The notes beneath the pieces were generated by a model. The model did not search any database, had not been told where the DNA came from, and saw only the letters and a list, made by a program, of their open reading frames with translations. Below, one piece after another: positions 34,166 through 43,441 of a stretch of 64,000 bases of DNA (positions are counted from its first letter, which is position 1; every line of letters starts with the position of its first letter). The translations under genes and the position numbers were made by a program. The DNA is from Metarhizium brunneum (lineage: Eukaryota > Ascomycota > Sordariomycetes > Hypocreales > Clavicipitaceae). The stretch covers positions 248,001 through 312,000 of the forward strand of contig NC_089426.1 of the NCBI RefSeq assembly GCF_013426205.1, written 5' to 3'.

Positions 34166-34733
34166 GCACGCTAGTGTGACATGGCGTGGCAGAAGAAGAT
34201 GCATCTGCTATGGCAGCATTCCTCCACCATAAACGGGGTTTTGGTTCTTCCATTCAGAATAGCTTGCATTGTAATGAAACACAACATGTCCCCTGCGTGA
34301 AATCCGGTATATTGTTATACCATGGTAATGGCGAGTATGTATCCCGACAAGTTGAAACAACGTCTCAGATTCCTGAGTGTATGTGATAGGGTCAGTAAAC
34401 ACAGATGGTACTAGTGGCAGAGCAAATATGAGCGAGGTCTTTGTTAATGAAAGGGTCGCCGTTGTAATTATTTCCACAACTTCAGGAATCCATGTTCGAC
34501 TCCAAGTTGCCGAATCAAACCTTTCGATTCATCTCATCTGTTATTTTACGTCCATGTTCAACTTTGACTCTTGGATAAAAAGCTGTATCTGTTTCTGGTC
34601 CCACCAACACAAACTACAGATTCGCCGGGCTCACTGCCCAAAAGTCGCCGAACATTAATTAAAATCCTACAAGTTGGCTCACCGGATTTCACCATTTGCC
34701 ATCAGAGGTTGCCATCATTACCCGGTATCATCA
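34166..34733. other. Intergenic FUS6-FUS7
   Basis: 3' end of FUS6 and promoter of FUS7. It holds an exact inverse cluster motif at 34642-34651 and no other recognised feature. Confidence 0.6.
34642..34651 (-). promoter_or_regulatory. Cluster motif upstream of FUS7 (minus orientation)
   Basis: AAGTCGCCGA on the plus strand, 83 bp before the FUS7 ATG. The context CCCAAAAGTCGCCGAAC closely matches the FUS9 site. Confidence 0.65.
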
Positions 34734-36560
34734 ATGGACCTTTCTGCTTTCTACAACATTGTGGCCGGCGAGCTGCGAGGCTCCGAGAATACCACAACGC
34801 CCCGTACCGCAGCCTCTCTCCCAGCATGCCCAGCGGCTATTGCAAGCGACGTCGAGGATAGCGTTGCTGCAGCGCAGAAAGCTTTCCCAGCATGGGCCGG
34901 GGAATCCTACGAAACAAGGACCAAGTTGCTAGAAAAGTTTGCAGATCTGTATCTTTCTCATGGACAAGAGTTCTGTACTCTTCTGGCTGCAGAGACTGGG
35001 CGAACGGTAAGAACAAACCACCGTATTACAAATTGATGCCTTCTTAACACTAGCTTCACAAAACAGGCTGAAAATGCGGCTGTAGAGGTCTATTGGGCTG
35101 CGCAGTGGCTCCGATATCCTTGTTGGTCACTTCCCGTTCATCGTATTCTTTAAAATTCCCTGCTAATTGCAACAGCCAAGTACAAGATTCCAGAGGAGAG
35201 GATTGAGGACGATAAAAAAGTGACCATTGTCACCCATGAGCCTCTCGGCTTGGTAGCTGCTATATGCCCGTGGAATTGTACGATCTAGCCACTCTTATTC
35301 ACGAAATCTGATACAACTTTGTAACACTAACTGGTCCTGGTTTATTTTAGTTCCACTGATGATTGGTATGAGGCTGGTAGCGAAAATCTTACGCAGATGG
35401 TAACATTGTATTGACACATTCGCAGCCATCGGAAAGCTTGCACCAGCTGTAGCAACGGGAAACTGTGTTATTTTAAAACCATCGTATGAGCACAGAAACT
35501 GCCGAGCGAATTGGACTCTTTGCTAATTCGTCCATAGGCCATTCGCCCCGTATACATGCCTCAAACTGGTAGAACTAGCCCAACAAATCTTCCCACCATC
35601 CGTAATGCAGGTTCTGAATGGAGACAACAATCTTGGGTCTCTACTAGTCAAACATCCTGGCATCGTCAAAATCTCTTTTACCGGGTCTACAAATACCGGC
35701 AGACAGATTTTAAGAGATGCCGCACCCGAGATGAAGCGTGTAACGCTTGAGACGTAGGCAAATCGAGTTCTCCCGGCTGAGGAATGTGCGCAATCGCTAA
35801 CACGAATGAATGGCGGTATAGAGCCGGCAATAATGCTGCCATTATCCTTCCAGACGTGGACATCAAGAGCACCTGTGACCAACTGGCTGGAAGTCTGTGG
35901 TTCAACGCAGGCCAGGTCTGTATCGCCCCTCGACGACTCTACATCCATCAAGACATATTTGAAGAGTTCGTACAGGAGCTTGCGACGGTGAGCGCCGAAG
36001 CGGCAATGGAATGGCGCTCCAAAATCGGGCCACTGCAGAACAAGCCTCACTTTGAGAAGATAAGGACATGTCTTGCCGATGCGGAGGCGAGCGGCGAGAA
36101 GTTTGCAATCGGTGGCTCGGTCGCATGCGATGAGGGTGCCATGTACGTCCACCCTGCCATCATTGTGAATCCTTCGCCTAGCTCTCGACTCGTCCAAGAG
36201 GAGACATTCGGTGCGTGCAACCTATTATTTATCGTCTCCACGCCAGCTATGAGGTCTACTAATACGGACGATTTAGGGCCTGTCGTCACTTGCCACGGGT
36301 ATTCTACCATGGAAGAAGCCGTGAAAGCTGCTAATGCCGTGGAGACGGGCCTGTCCGCTACTGTCTGGGGCAAAGACTTGGGCTTAACTGCACGCATTGC
36401 TAAGCAACTTGATGTGGGCAATGTCTTCATCAACGGTCCTCCTCAACCGGATCCTTGTGTGCCTTTTGGCGGCCACAAGAAGAGCGGACTTGGGGTGGAA
36501 TATGGGATGGAGGGCTTGCTGTCATTCTGCCAGACCAAATCCATTTACATGTACAAGTAG
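34734..36560 (+). CDS. FUS7: Aldehyde dehydrogenase, FUS7-like
   Basis: Eight exons: 34734-35006, 35067-35121, 35176-35277, 35351-35365, 35426-35483, 35538-35753, 35822-36210 and 36277-36560. All phases agree and give 463 aa. [30 protein letters not shown], the NAD site, spans three of the splice junctions. FTGSTNTGRQ follows. The general base is Glu239 in TLETAGNNAA and the nucleophile is Cys273 in FNAGQVCIAPRR. QEETFGPVV and the C-terminal FGGHKKSGLGVEYG complete the fold. Exon 4 is only 15 nt. The last intron is open in frame, so a naive open-frame call would keep it. It would oxidise an aldehyde to an acid with NAD(P). FUS7 is dispensable for fusarin C in Fusarium, and its role is unclear. 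Confidence 0.9.
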
Positions 36561-36870
36561 AGTGAAACAGGATTGGGTGGTGTAGATCGTATGACATGGC
36601 CCTACGGTAACTCGAAAGTGGAACTATACAGCTTACAATTCACACTTGCCGGTTGGCCAATCTTGAAGGCGTCATTCGGTGGTTATCGGCGACTGTATCC
36701 TAACATGATCATGATAAGTCGCCGGTACTCACAACGCCCATCAGGAACGCCACTCGGCAAAGACATATTCCCGAGGGCGCCGGATTAAATAAAGAAGAAA
36801 ATATCGTACTGCAATACTTTCTAATACTTGAATCCAAGACAAAGTTGCAATTGTTGGAAGTGGTGCAACA
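36561..36870. promoter_or_regulatory. FUS7-FUS8 intergenic region, FUS8 promoter
   Basis: 310 bp with two one-mismatch motif copies in opposite orientation: TCGGCGACTG at 36686-36695 and AAGTCGCCGG at 36716-36725. They lie 146-185 bp before the FUS8 ATG. Confidence 0.45.
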
Positions 36871-38531
36871 ATGACCCCGAATACCTCTCAGCCCATCCTC
36901 AGCGCTCCCACTCACCTCCTTGCCTCGCCATGGCTAGCCAATGACCTCAGTGTCAAGAGCCTAGTTCTTGTGACATTGGCTGTTCTCATTTTTGCACCCA
37001 AACTCGCCAAGGTAAGCCAAGGCCTAGTGTGTACATTGATTGCGGTGCTGAACCCTGGGTTCGCCAACAGTTGATCCAAAACATCCTGACACCGGTGTTC
37101 TCGATCCCCGGACCACTCATCAACAAGATAAGCTCATGGCCACTGGCCATTGCAACAATTAATGGAAGCAGGTATGTTTTTAGCCACCATGAATAGTTAC
37201 TCGCCTGGATCTAATCTCGCCCAAGTCACGATTTTGCGCAAAGACTCCACGAGAAACATGGCCCCATTGTAGTTCTTGCACCCGGGATGGTTTCCGTCTC
37301 CGACACGACGGAGATTAAGCGAATCATACATACGGAGGACTGGATGAAATCTCGGGCTATTTATGGAAATTTCCGCCAAGACCCGGAGCGTCCTACGCTG
37401 CTCGCTTTTACCGACAAGAAGCCCTACTCGAAGCGGAAGCGCATGGTGTCTTCCATGTTTGGCATCAAGTACATCCGCAGCATGGAGCCTCTGATGTTGG
37501 GCTGCGTCGAGGTCGCCGTAGATGTAATGGGCAAGACGTGTGATGGCGCGACCGGTGATTTTGCCGTCGTCGACGTGCAACAGTTTATTCATGCTCTGGC
37601 CATTGACATCATCGGCGTCACCACCTTTGGCCAAAGTTTCCACGTTGTCGAGAATGGGAGTCATCCGCTGCCATCAAGTCTCAAAAAGGGCTTGAAGATC
37701 GCCGGTCTCATGCAACTAATTCCCTGGATTCGCAAGATTCCCTTGCTCCCCACCAGAGACCCCTACGTTAGCAGCTTCACCTATGACATTGTCGACAATC
37801 GCCGGCGGACATTCCGCGAGACGACGACACAGGATCTACTGCAAAAGCTTGTCGAGGTGTCGGACGATTCGCCCGGATCCGACTTCAACACTACGGACGT
37901 GCAAGATGAGAGCGTGGTCATGTTGACGGCCGGCAGTGAAACAACGGCAAATGCCGAATTGTTTACCCTCATCATGCTGCTCAAGCATCCCGAGGCTATG
38001 CATCGAGTTCTCGAGGAAGTGGACGAGTGGTATTCGCCTGGAGACAGAAGTAGACCTACAGACTGTGGCTACTCACAAGCGGGAATGACGTACCTACAGG
38101 CCTGCATTGATGAAGCCATGCGCCTGGTGCCAGGGCAGCCGAATGGAAGTCCGAGGGAAGCTCCCAAGGATGAACAAGTTCTCGGATACCGGATTCCCCG
38201 GGGGACTACCGTGTTTCCTAATACCCAGGCAGCGCATTTACAGGACGTCTTTGCGGACCGGCCTGACGAGTACGTTCCGGAAAGATGGCTCGACATTTAT
38301 AGTCAAGGCAATGACGGCAGTATTCCATATTGGCCCTTTTCGGCAGGAAGTCGAGTGTGTATTGGAAAGCACTTTGCCATGCAAGAGATGCATCTCACTC
38401 TGGTGACGCTTCTCAGGCATTTCACATTTCAGTATGTCCGGGGCCAAGATGAGAGCACAATGTTTCGCATCGCCCAGCAGTTGCGATCAAACTCGTACAG
38501 TGTCGAGGTGCAGAGACGGGCGGTATCTTGA
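36871..38531 (+). CDS. FUS8: Cytochrome P450 monooxygenase, FUS8-like
   Basis: Three exons, 36871-37011, 37071-37171 and 37226-38531, encode 515 aa. An N-terminal hydrophobic anchor (LVLVTLAVLIFAPKLAK) places it in the ER membrane. The oxygen-binding I-helix reads MLTAGSETTANAE, the K-helix ExxR is DEAMRLVPG, and the haem loop is FSAGSRVCIGKHFA, with the Cys ligand at about residue 459. In Fusarium FUS8 oxidises the C-20 methyl of the polyene towards the carboxylic acid and is required for fusarin C; the same role is inferred here from position and family. The start ATG (CAACAATGACC) is followed directly by the membrane anchor. Confidence 0.92.
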
Positions 38532-38604
38532 AGGGCGCAGTGACTCTTGTGTTCCGGCGTTTTTGTCCTACATTTACATCTATTTTCTGTTCGTCGTATA
38601 AATA

Positions 38605-38621
38605 CAGGGTTAGGGTTAGAG
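38605..38621 (+). repeat. Short telomere-like (TTAGGG) tract
   Basis: GGGTTAGGGTTAG in the FUS8-FUS9 spacer. Only two units, so it may be chance. Confidence 0.3.
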
Positions 38622-38791
38622 CCAGTTCATCCGTGATGCCACGACAACATGCCGGATTTTCAGTAGGCCTTATAAAGGAAGTTGAGCACGGTATTCTTTC
38701 TGCGACGAGTCTCTTCAATTTTCATTGGAGTCTTGTATTCGTGGTTGTCACAGTCTTCAATTGTGCAACAGATTGTCTCACTCGGCACCCA

Positions 38792-38801
38792 AAGTCGCCG
38801 A
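38792..38801 (-). promoter_or_regulatory. Cluster motif upstream of FUS9 (minus orientation)
   Basis: AAGTCGCCGA on the plus strand, 129 bp before the FUS9 ATG. The context CACCCAAAGTCGCCGAAC is shared with the FUS7 site. Confidence 0.65.
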
Positions 38802-38929
38802 ACTCTACAAGCATCGGCGTTGTGGACTACATATATGAAAACATTGAAGCACCATTGTATCAGAACTCGTAGTTTAGAAACCACCAGACGACAAGTACTA
38901 CATCCGCACCGCGCCTTTATTGTGTCGCC

Positions 38930-40073
38930 ATGGCGTCCCTCGCGCGTGACATGAACAATGTTCCCATGCAGGGAATGGGCCAATACAGTTCCAACGCGGC
39001 CCTGCAGCACGAGGCGATGCTCAAGGCGTTGCCTCTTCTTGAGAAAGCGGCACATCAGGCTACCCTCAACAAAAAGACGCCTGATGACGAGCCATTAACC
39101 GTCATCGAGTATGGGTCCGCCCACGGGAACAATTCGTACGCATCACAGCCGCACCACGTCCCGTATCGCGCACTAACAGAACAAAAGCATCCGGCCGTTG
39201 GAACAAGTGTTGCAGTCAATGACTGGCTCGACAGTTCAGCTCCTGCTCTGTGATCGTCCAGAGAATGACTTCACCACCCTGTCTCGCACCATGTCGGGAT
39301 GGATCGACGCTCTGGACAAGACGTCTGCGCCCAAGGCAATTTTCCTCTCCATGATTCCACGAAGCTTCTACCAAGACGTGGTGCCTGCGGAATCGGTCGA
39401 CCTGGCCTTCTCGCTAGCCTGCCTTCACCACTTGGAGCACATGCCGCCGGACCTTGATGGCGCGCCAGACTCGGAGAGGAAACGCCTCCTGCAGAGACAG
39501 TCCCGCAGGGACCTTTGTCGCTTTCTTCGGCTTCGCGCCGGCGAGCTGCGGAGCGGTGGGACGCTGGCAATGTCCTTTGTGAGCCAGTCATCGCTGGGCA
39601 AAGAGAATTACGCCGGCTTGGTGGATTCCTGCCGCAGGGCCATGGCGGACATGGTCCGCGTCGGAGAGTTGCCGCTCGGCGTCGCTCGGGCATTCCAGAT
39701 TCCCACCCATGACAGAACGCTGGACGATGTCAAGGGCGTGGTGCAGGAACTGGCAGATGCGTGGAGGCTTCACGATGTTTTCGAAGAGGGCGTCCTGCAC
39801 CCCGCCGTCGAAGGCCTCGAGCGTGCAAAACAGTCGGACCCTCACGGGCGTGCGAGTGAGCAATATGCCAAGACGGTTGTGGATTGGCTCATGGCCGTGT
39901 GCTCTGGGTATTTCCTCAAGGCAGTCAGCGTCGCCGCGCCCGACGTGTCCGCCGAACAGGCCGCCGTGCTGCTATCTAAATGGGTACATGGCACGAGGGA
40001 GTCATTCTTGCGAGACCACAGGGACGAGGAAGTGTTTTGTTCCTTTATTTACGTGCTTTTGGAGCGCATCTGA
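38930..40073 (+). CDS. FUS9: SAM-dependent carboxyl methyltransferase (SABATH-like), FUS9-like
   Basis: Exons 38930-39135 and 39188-40073 with a 52-bp intron encode 363 aa. The start ATG sits in a perfect GCCATGG context. The N-terminal part has MGQYSSNAALQHEAM, the SAM-binding segment VIEYGSAHGNNS and, after the splice, IRPLEQVL. LLCDRPENDFTTL and SFYQDVVPAESVDLAFSLAC with LHHLEHMP are SABATH-type signatures of small-molecule carboxyl methyltransferases. In the Fusarium pathway FUS9 makes the methyl ester of the FUS8-derived acid as the last step. Choosing acceptor AAAAG at 39187 instead of ACAG at 39179 keeps the frame and restores GNNSIRPL. Confidence 0.9.
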
Positions 40074-40913
40074 AGGACACACTCCACATTTATAGGACCA
40101 TTCTCATGCCACGGGTAAGATGGTGGAGGCTGGTCAGCCGCGATGAGTCCGGCTCGTAGTGGGCTGTTGTGGAAACGGTTGCAATCTCGCCAGCCGGACA
40201 TGGGGAGACATTAATCTCTCTAGCAGGTTAAAGACATGAAGTTGAATGTATTGTGCAGGTGGCTCGAGACTATGAGCATTGATCAATATAGTGTACAGAG
40301 AGCAAGTTGTCACGTATATTGTATTCCATAGAATGGTATTTAAAATGGTATTTACTATGCAGCATCGGGCATGGAGGCTTATTCTAAATATAGATACACC
40401 TATAGAATATGGGGTGGCGTCCTACCTTCTCTGCATATAGTACGTAGCTTTTCCGGCATTGGTACAATGCACACGACTGTGACTATCTCGCCAAATTTTG
40501 CTCGTAGTCATCCGTCTTGGCAAAATTGTGAATAACGCCTCTGAAGCCGGGAATAGTAAGGTGTTTTATGAACCTTGGTATAACTCAAGTGCTGTAATAC
40601 GACGATGCAAGGTTACATACGATGGAGATTCCAGAGTAACCACTCAGCCTCCCTGTATTCAAGAGGTCAATTCAATATAAACGCCCCGCTGTCGCCTGAG
40701 TCTGAACCTCGGTAGTCCCATCCAGCTAGCATTGCCTCGCTTCGCCAGCCGATTATCCGCGAGCCGGTCTTGGCTCAAGTATTGACATACACATTGCCGG
40801 TATACGATAGCCAGCGCATCTCCCAAACTATAGCATGTCTAGAGATTAACATTATATTCTCAAGTATAAAGCTAGCAACGTGTTGCATATTAGCTAACAA
40901 CTATTAATACAGT
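40074..40913. other. Intergenic between convergent FUS9 and the regulator gene
   Basis: AT-rich; no coding frame above 60 residues that looks real and no cluster motif seen. Confidence 0.6.
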
Positions 40914-42314
40914 TTAGCAATTTTGTAATATATCACTTAGCTCGCTGTTTACTTGGGCGTCTATATTCACAATGTCGCTATTCACATGGCTGATGATGTC
41001 TGTAAAGGAGGAGCTGCCGGGCCCTCGGCGAATTTGCATATGCAGGGGATACCCCATGGTCACGCAGCTCAGCTGCGCAACCTTCCTCTGGATTTCTCGC
41101 AGCAGCTGGGACAGCAGCTGGGCAATCATGGAGGCCTGGATGGCCGGGGTCGCGAGCGAAGTGCCACACGAGCCGATCTGTATGCATGCCAGATTGCGCA
41201 GCGTCCTCTCCGGGTCGTTGGACCTGACTATCTCGCAGAGCCTCGTGGACAGGGCCTGGATGTTTTGCAGGATCTGCACGTAGCATGTGACAATGGTGAG
41301 AAACACGGTGATGTTTGTATTGGCGGCATCTTTGACCTGGGCGGCCGCGTGTGAGCACGTGTACATTGTCTTTTTGCACCCGCATTGTGCGTCGGTAGAC
41401 GGCGACGCTAGCATGGGGCCGATGAGGCTTTCTATAATGTCGAGGAGGATATTCGAAACCTTGGCCGTCTCTTCGATGGCCTGGGCGAAGCCGCCGGGTT
41501 CTTCTATCAGGCACAACAACGGAGTGTCTTGCAGCCTGCTAAGGAGGCGTAACAGGTGTATTTGTGTAGAGCTACTGCCGCTGCTTAGCTGGGCCGGATT
41601 GGGCGAAGACCTGGGATTGCTGGCGGGATATACGACCAAGTCATCGAGGTTGCAGTGAGTGAATGGTTGTGGTTGTTGACTCTGGTCGACCACGCTGCTG
41701 TCGCCAACTGTAGTCTCCTTTAATTGCCCAAAATCGCTGGAGAAGAAACCGCTGTCAAGAAAGGCATCGTCAAACATGTCTGCTTCGTGGCAGGGCGTCG
41801 CCAGCGTCGCCGAGTCGCATCCTGACGAAACTACGACGGTTGATGAGACGGGAGAGCTGTTGGGGGCTGCTTTTTGAACATGTTAGCTCCTCGCTGTAAC
41901 CATGTACGAGGCGATGAGGAGGGGGATATGCTACGGTTACATACTGCTTTGCAGATCTGGGTAAAGTAAGTCGGTGATGCGCCTGTCAAGGCCCTCCATG
42001 CCGGACATGGATGGTGACGTGTGGGAAGCCAAGGAGACATCGAAGTGATCAACAGAACCATGGGTCGGCTCGGATGCCGACGTCAACGACGACTGGCTCC
42101 CCGGGCTATTCTCATTATGCGGCTGCGTGTGCGTCTGCGATGTCTTATTAATAGGACGACCAAGACGCAGCGGAGGGCTGTAGGTGCATTTCTCGCCCGC
42201 CTTGACGCATCGTTGGCATGCCTTGCTATGGCCCGAGGCTCTGGTACAGCGGAGCTTCTGCCCGTGGCACCGGTCACAGGCCAGCCTCTCGGATCGACGC
42301 TTTGCGGCATCCAT
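40914..42314 (-). CDS. Zn2Cys6 transcription factor, AflR-like, probable cluster regulator
   Basis: Exons 41945-42314 and 40914-41866, with a 78-bp intron whose branch site is GCTAAC, encode 440 aa. The binuclear zinc cluster lies at about residues 13-43: CDRCHGQKLRC, a nine-residue loop, then CQRCVKAGEKC, followed by a basic linker (PPLRLGRPINK). The C-terminal half (from about residue 210) matches the aflatoxin-regulator (AflR) domain: LLSRLQDTPLLCLIEEPGGFAQAIEET, a Cys-rich CGCKKTMYTCSH and the long helical tail. AflR-type factors bind TCG/CGA half-sites. The cluster promoters share TCGGCGACTT, which contains TCG-G-CGA. The gene's own upstream region has a one-mismatch copy at 42347-42356. 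The inferred role is pathway-specific activator with autoregulation. The Fusarium fusarin cluster, as I know it, lacks such a gene. Confidence 0.88.
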
Positions 42315-42346
42315 TCTGCACTATGCTGCGTTGTCTGGTATCGTCG

Positions 42347-42356
42347 TCGGCAACTT
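42347..42356 (+). promoter_or_regulatory. One-mismatch cluster motif upstream of the regulator gene
   Basis: TCGGCAACTT, 33 bp upstream of the regulator start codon. One-mismatch hits are expected a few times by chance in this window. Confidence 0.3.
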
Positions 42357-42504
42357 GGGATTGCTTCGGGCCACCGCGTTACATGGGGCGGAGTGACGGG
42401 CAGCAAAAAGAGAGAAAGGGAGTAGCATCGGAGCATAATATGAGCCTGGCCGCGTAACATCAAGCGGTCAGGTATTTTAATAAGTGAGCCAAAGAGCGTT
42501 CAAG

Positions 42505-43374
42505 ATGCAACTCGTTGGTTGCAAGGCCAAGTCGTCGACAGATGGTAAGCAACTCCAGCCAGGGGGGTGGTACGATGTGTATGCACGCTCCAACTCCACT
42601 CGCATAAAGAGAGTTAATCTGACGCGACACTGTATGTGTTGCAATTGGGCCTTCTCTTGTCATCCATACTGGCCCTGGCAGAACCCGCCGGGCGCAGTCT
42701 TACTATCGAGCTTACTATCGTCTGGCCAGAGGGGAGTCTCGGCTGACTGTTGGGTAAGACAAAGCAGGTTATATACTCCGTACACCAAACTGCATTCGTA
42801 TAACCCAAGGTATAATGGCTTACTTGTATATGGTGGAGAAGACGCCAAAGCATATATCCCGCAGATTGTTCATGCTAAGCTGGAAACTGGAACAAACCTG
42901 GGAAGGATCTCCCGCCGTCTCGAATCATCCCCAACAATCCTCAGAACCGGGGAACCGGAAGTCTGGTGGGCCGTAGACTGGAGGCTGTCAACTTGCACAG
43001 GATTATGCCAACACACCAGACTACATGTGGCGTTTTTTGTGCGACTGGGGCATGAATCGCGCACCAACAACACCAATACCAGCGCCGGACGCACCCAGCC
43101 CCTGATCGTTCGGTGGATTACTCGGGCGCGGCCATGTTGTGCGGGCGCAAAAGGTGCCAGCCCTACTATACTGCCCGGAACTATACCTTGGAATCATGGT
43201 ACCTGCTTTGACATCTCCATTTACCCCAGCGCCTCGCATCAGGACACTGTTTTTGTCTGTGACGCCACGTACGGTTGCGAGATTCCTCAACGCCATGTAG
43301 CCAATTTTTCGTGGGGCAGCAGCCATCATTGCCTTTTACTCAGTAACCTCTGGTGTCGATTAGAGACGGCCTGA
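42505..43374 (+). CDS. Hypothetical ORF, unknown
   Basis: Uninterrupted frame of 289 aa from the ATG at 42505 (open from 42484 with a GTG). No family recognised. It is rich in Cys, Trp, Arg and Ser, with no signal peptide, no clear domain and no repeats. Such a length is unlikely by chance at this base composition, yet the composition looks unlike a normal protein and no better frame exists on the other strand. It could be an orphan gene, a coding part of a decayed gene, or the 5' leader of something spliced differently. The location between the regulator and the PLD gene gives no functional hint. Confidence 0.25.
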   Translation: MQLVGCKAKSSTDGKQLQPGGWYDVYARSNSTRIKRVNLTRHCMCCNWAFSCHPYWPWQNPPGAVLLSSLLSSGQRGVSADCWVRQSRLYTPYTKLHSYNPRYNGLLVYGGEDAKAYIPQIVHAKLETGTNLGRISRRLESSPTILRTGEPEVWWAVDWRLSTCTGLCQHTRLHVAFFVRLGHESRTNNTNTSAGRTQPLIVRWITRARPCCAGAKGASPTILPGTIPWNHGTCFDISIYPSASHQDTVFVCDATYGCEIPQRHVANFSWGSSHHCLLLSNLWCRLETA

Positions 43375-43441
43375 CTCCGTACATTGTATATACAAAAGGC
43401 GCTGGCAACGCAGCAGAGTAAACAAGACCAACTCTCCCCTG

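Larger units (their letters stand above)
42315..43441. other. Intergenic between the regulator and the PLD-like gene
   Basis: Contains the degenerate motif TCGGCAACTT at 42347-42356 and an unusually long open frame on the plus strand (described separately). Confidence 0.5.
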
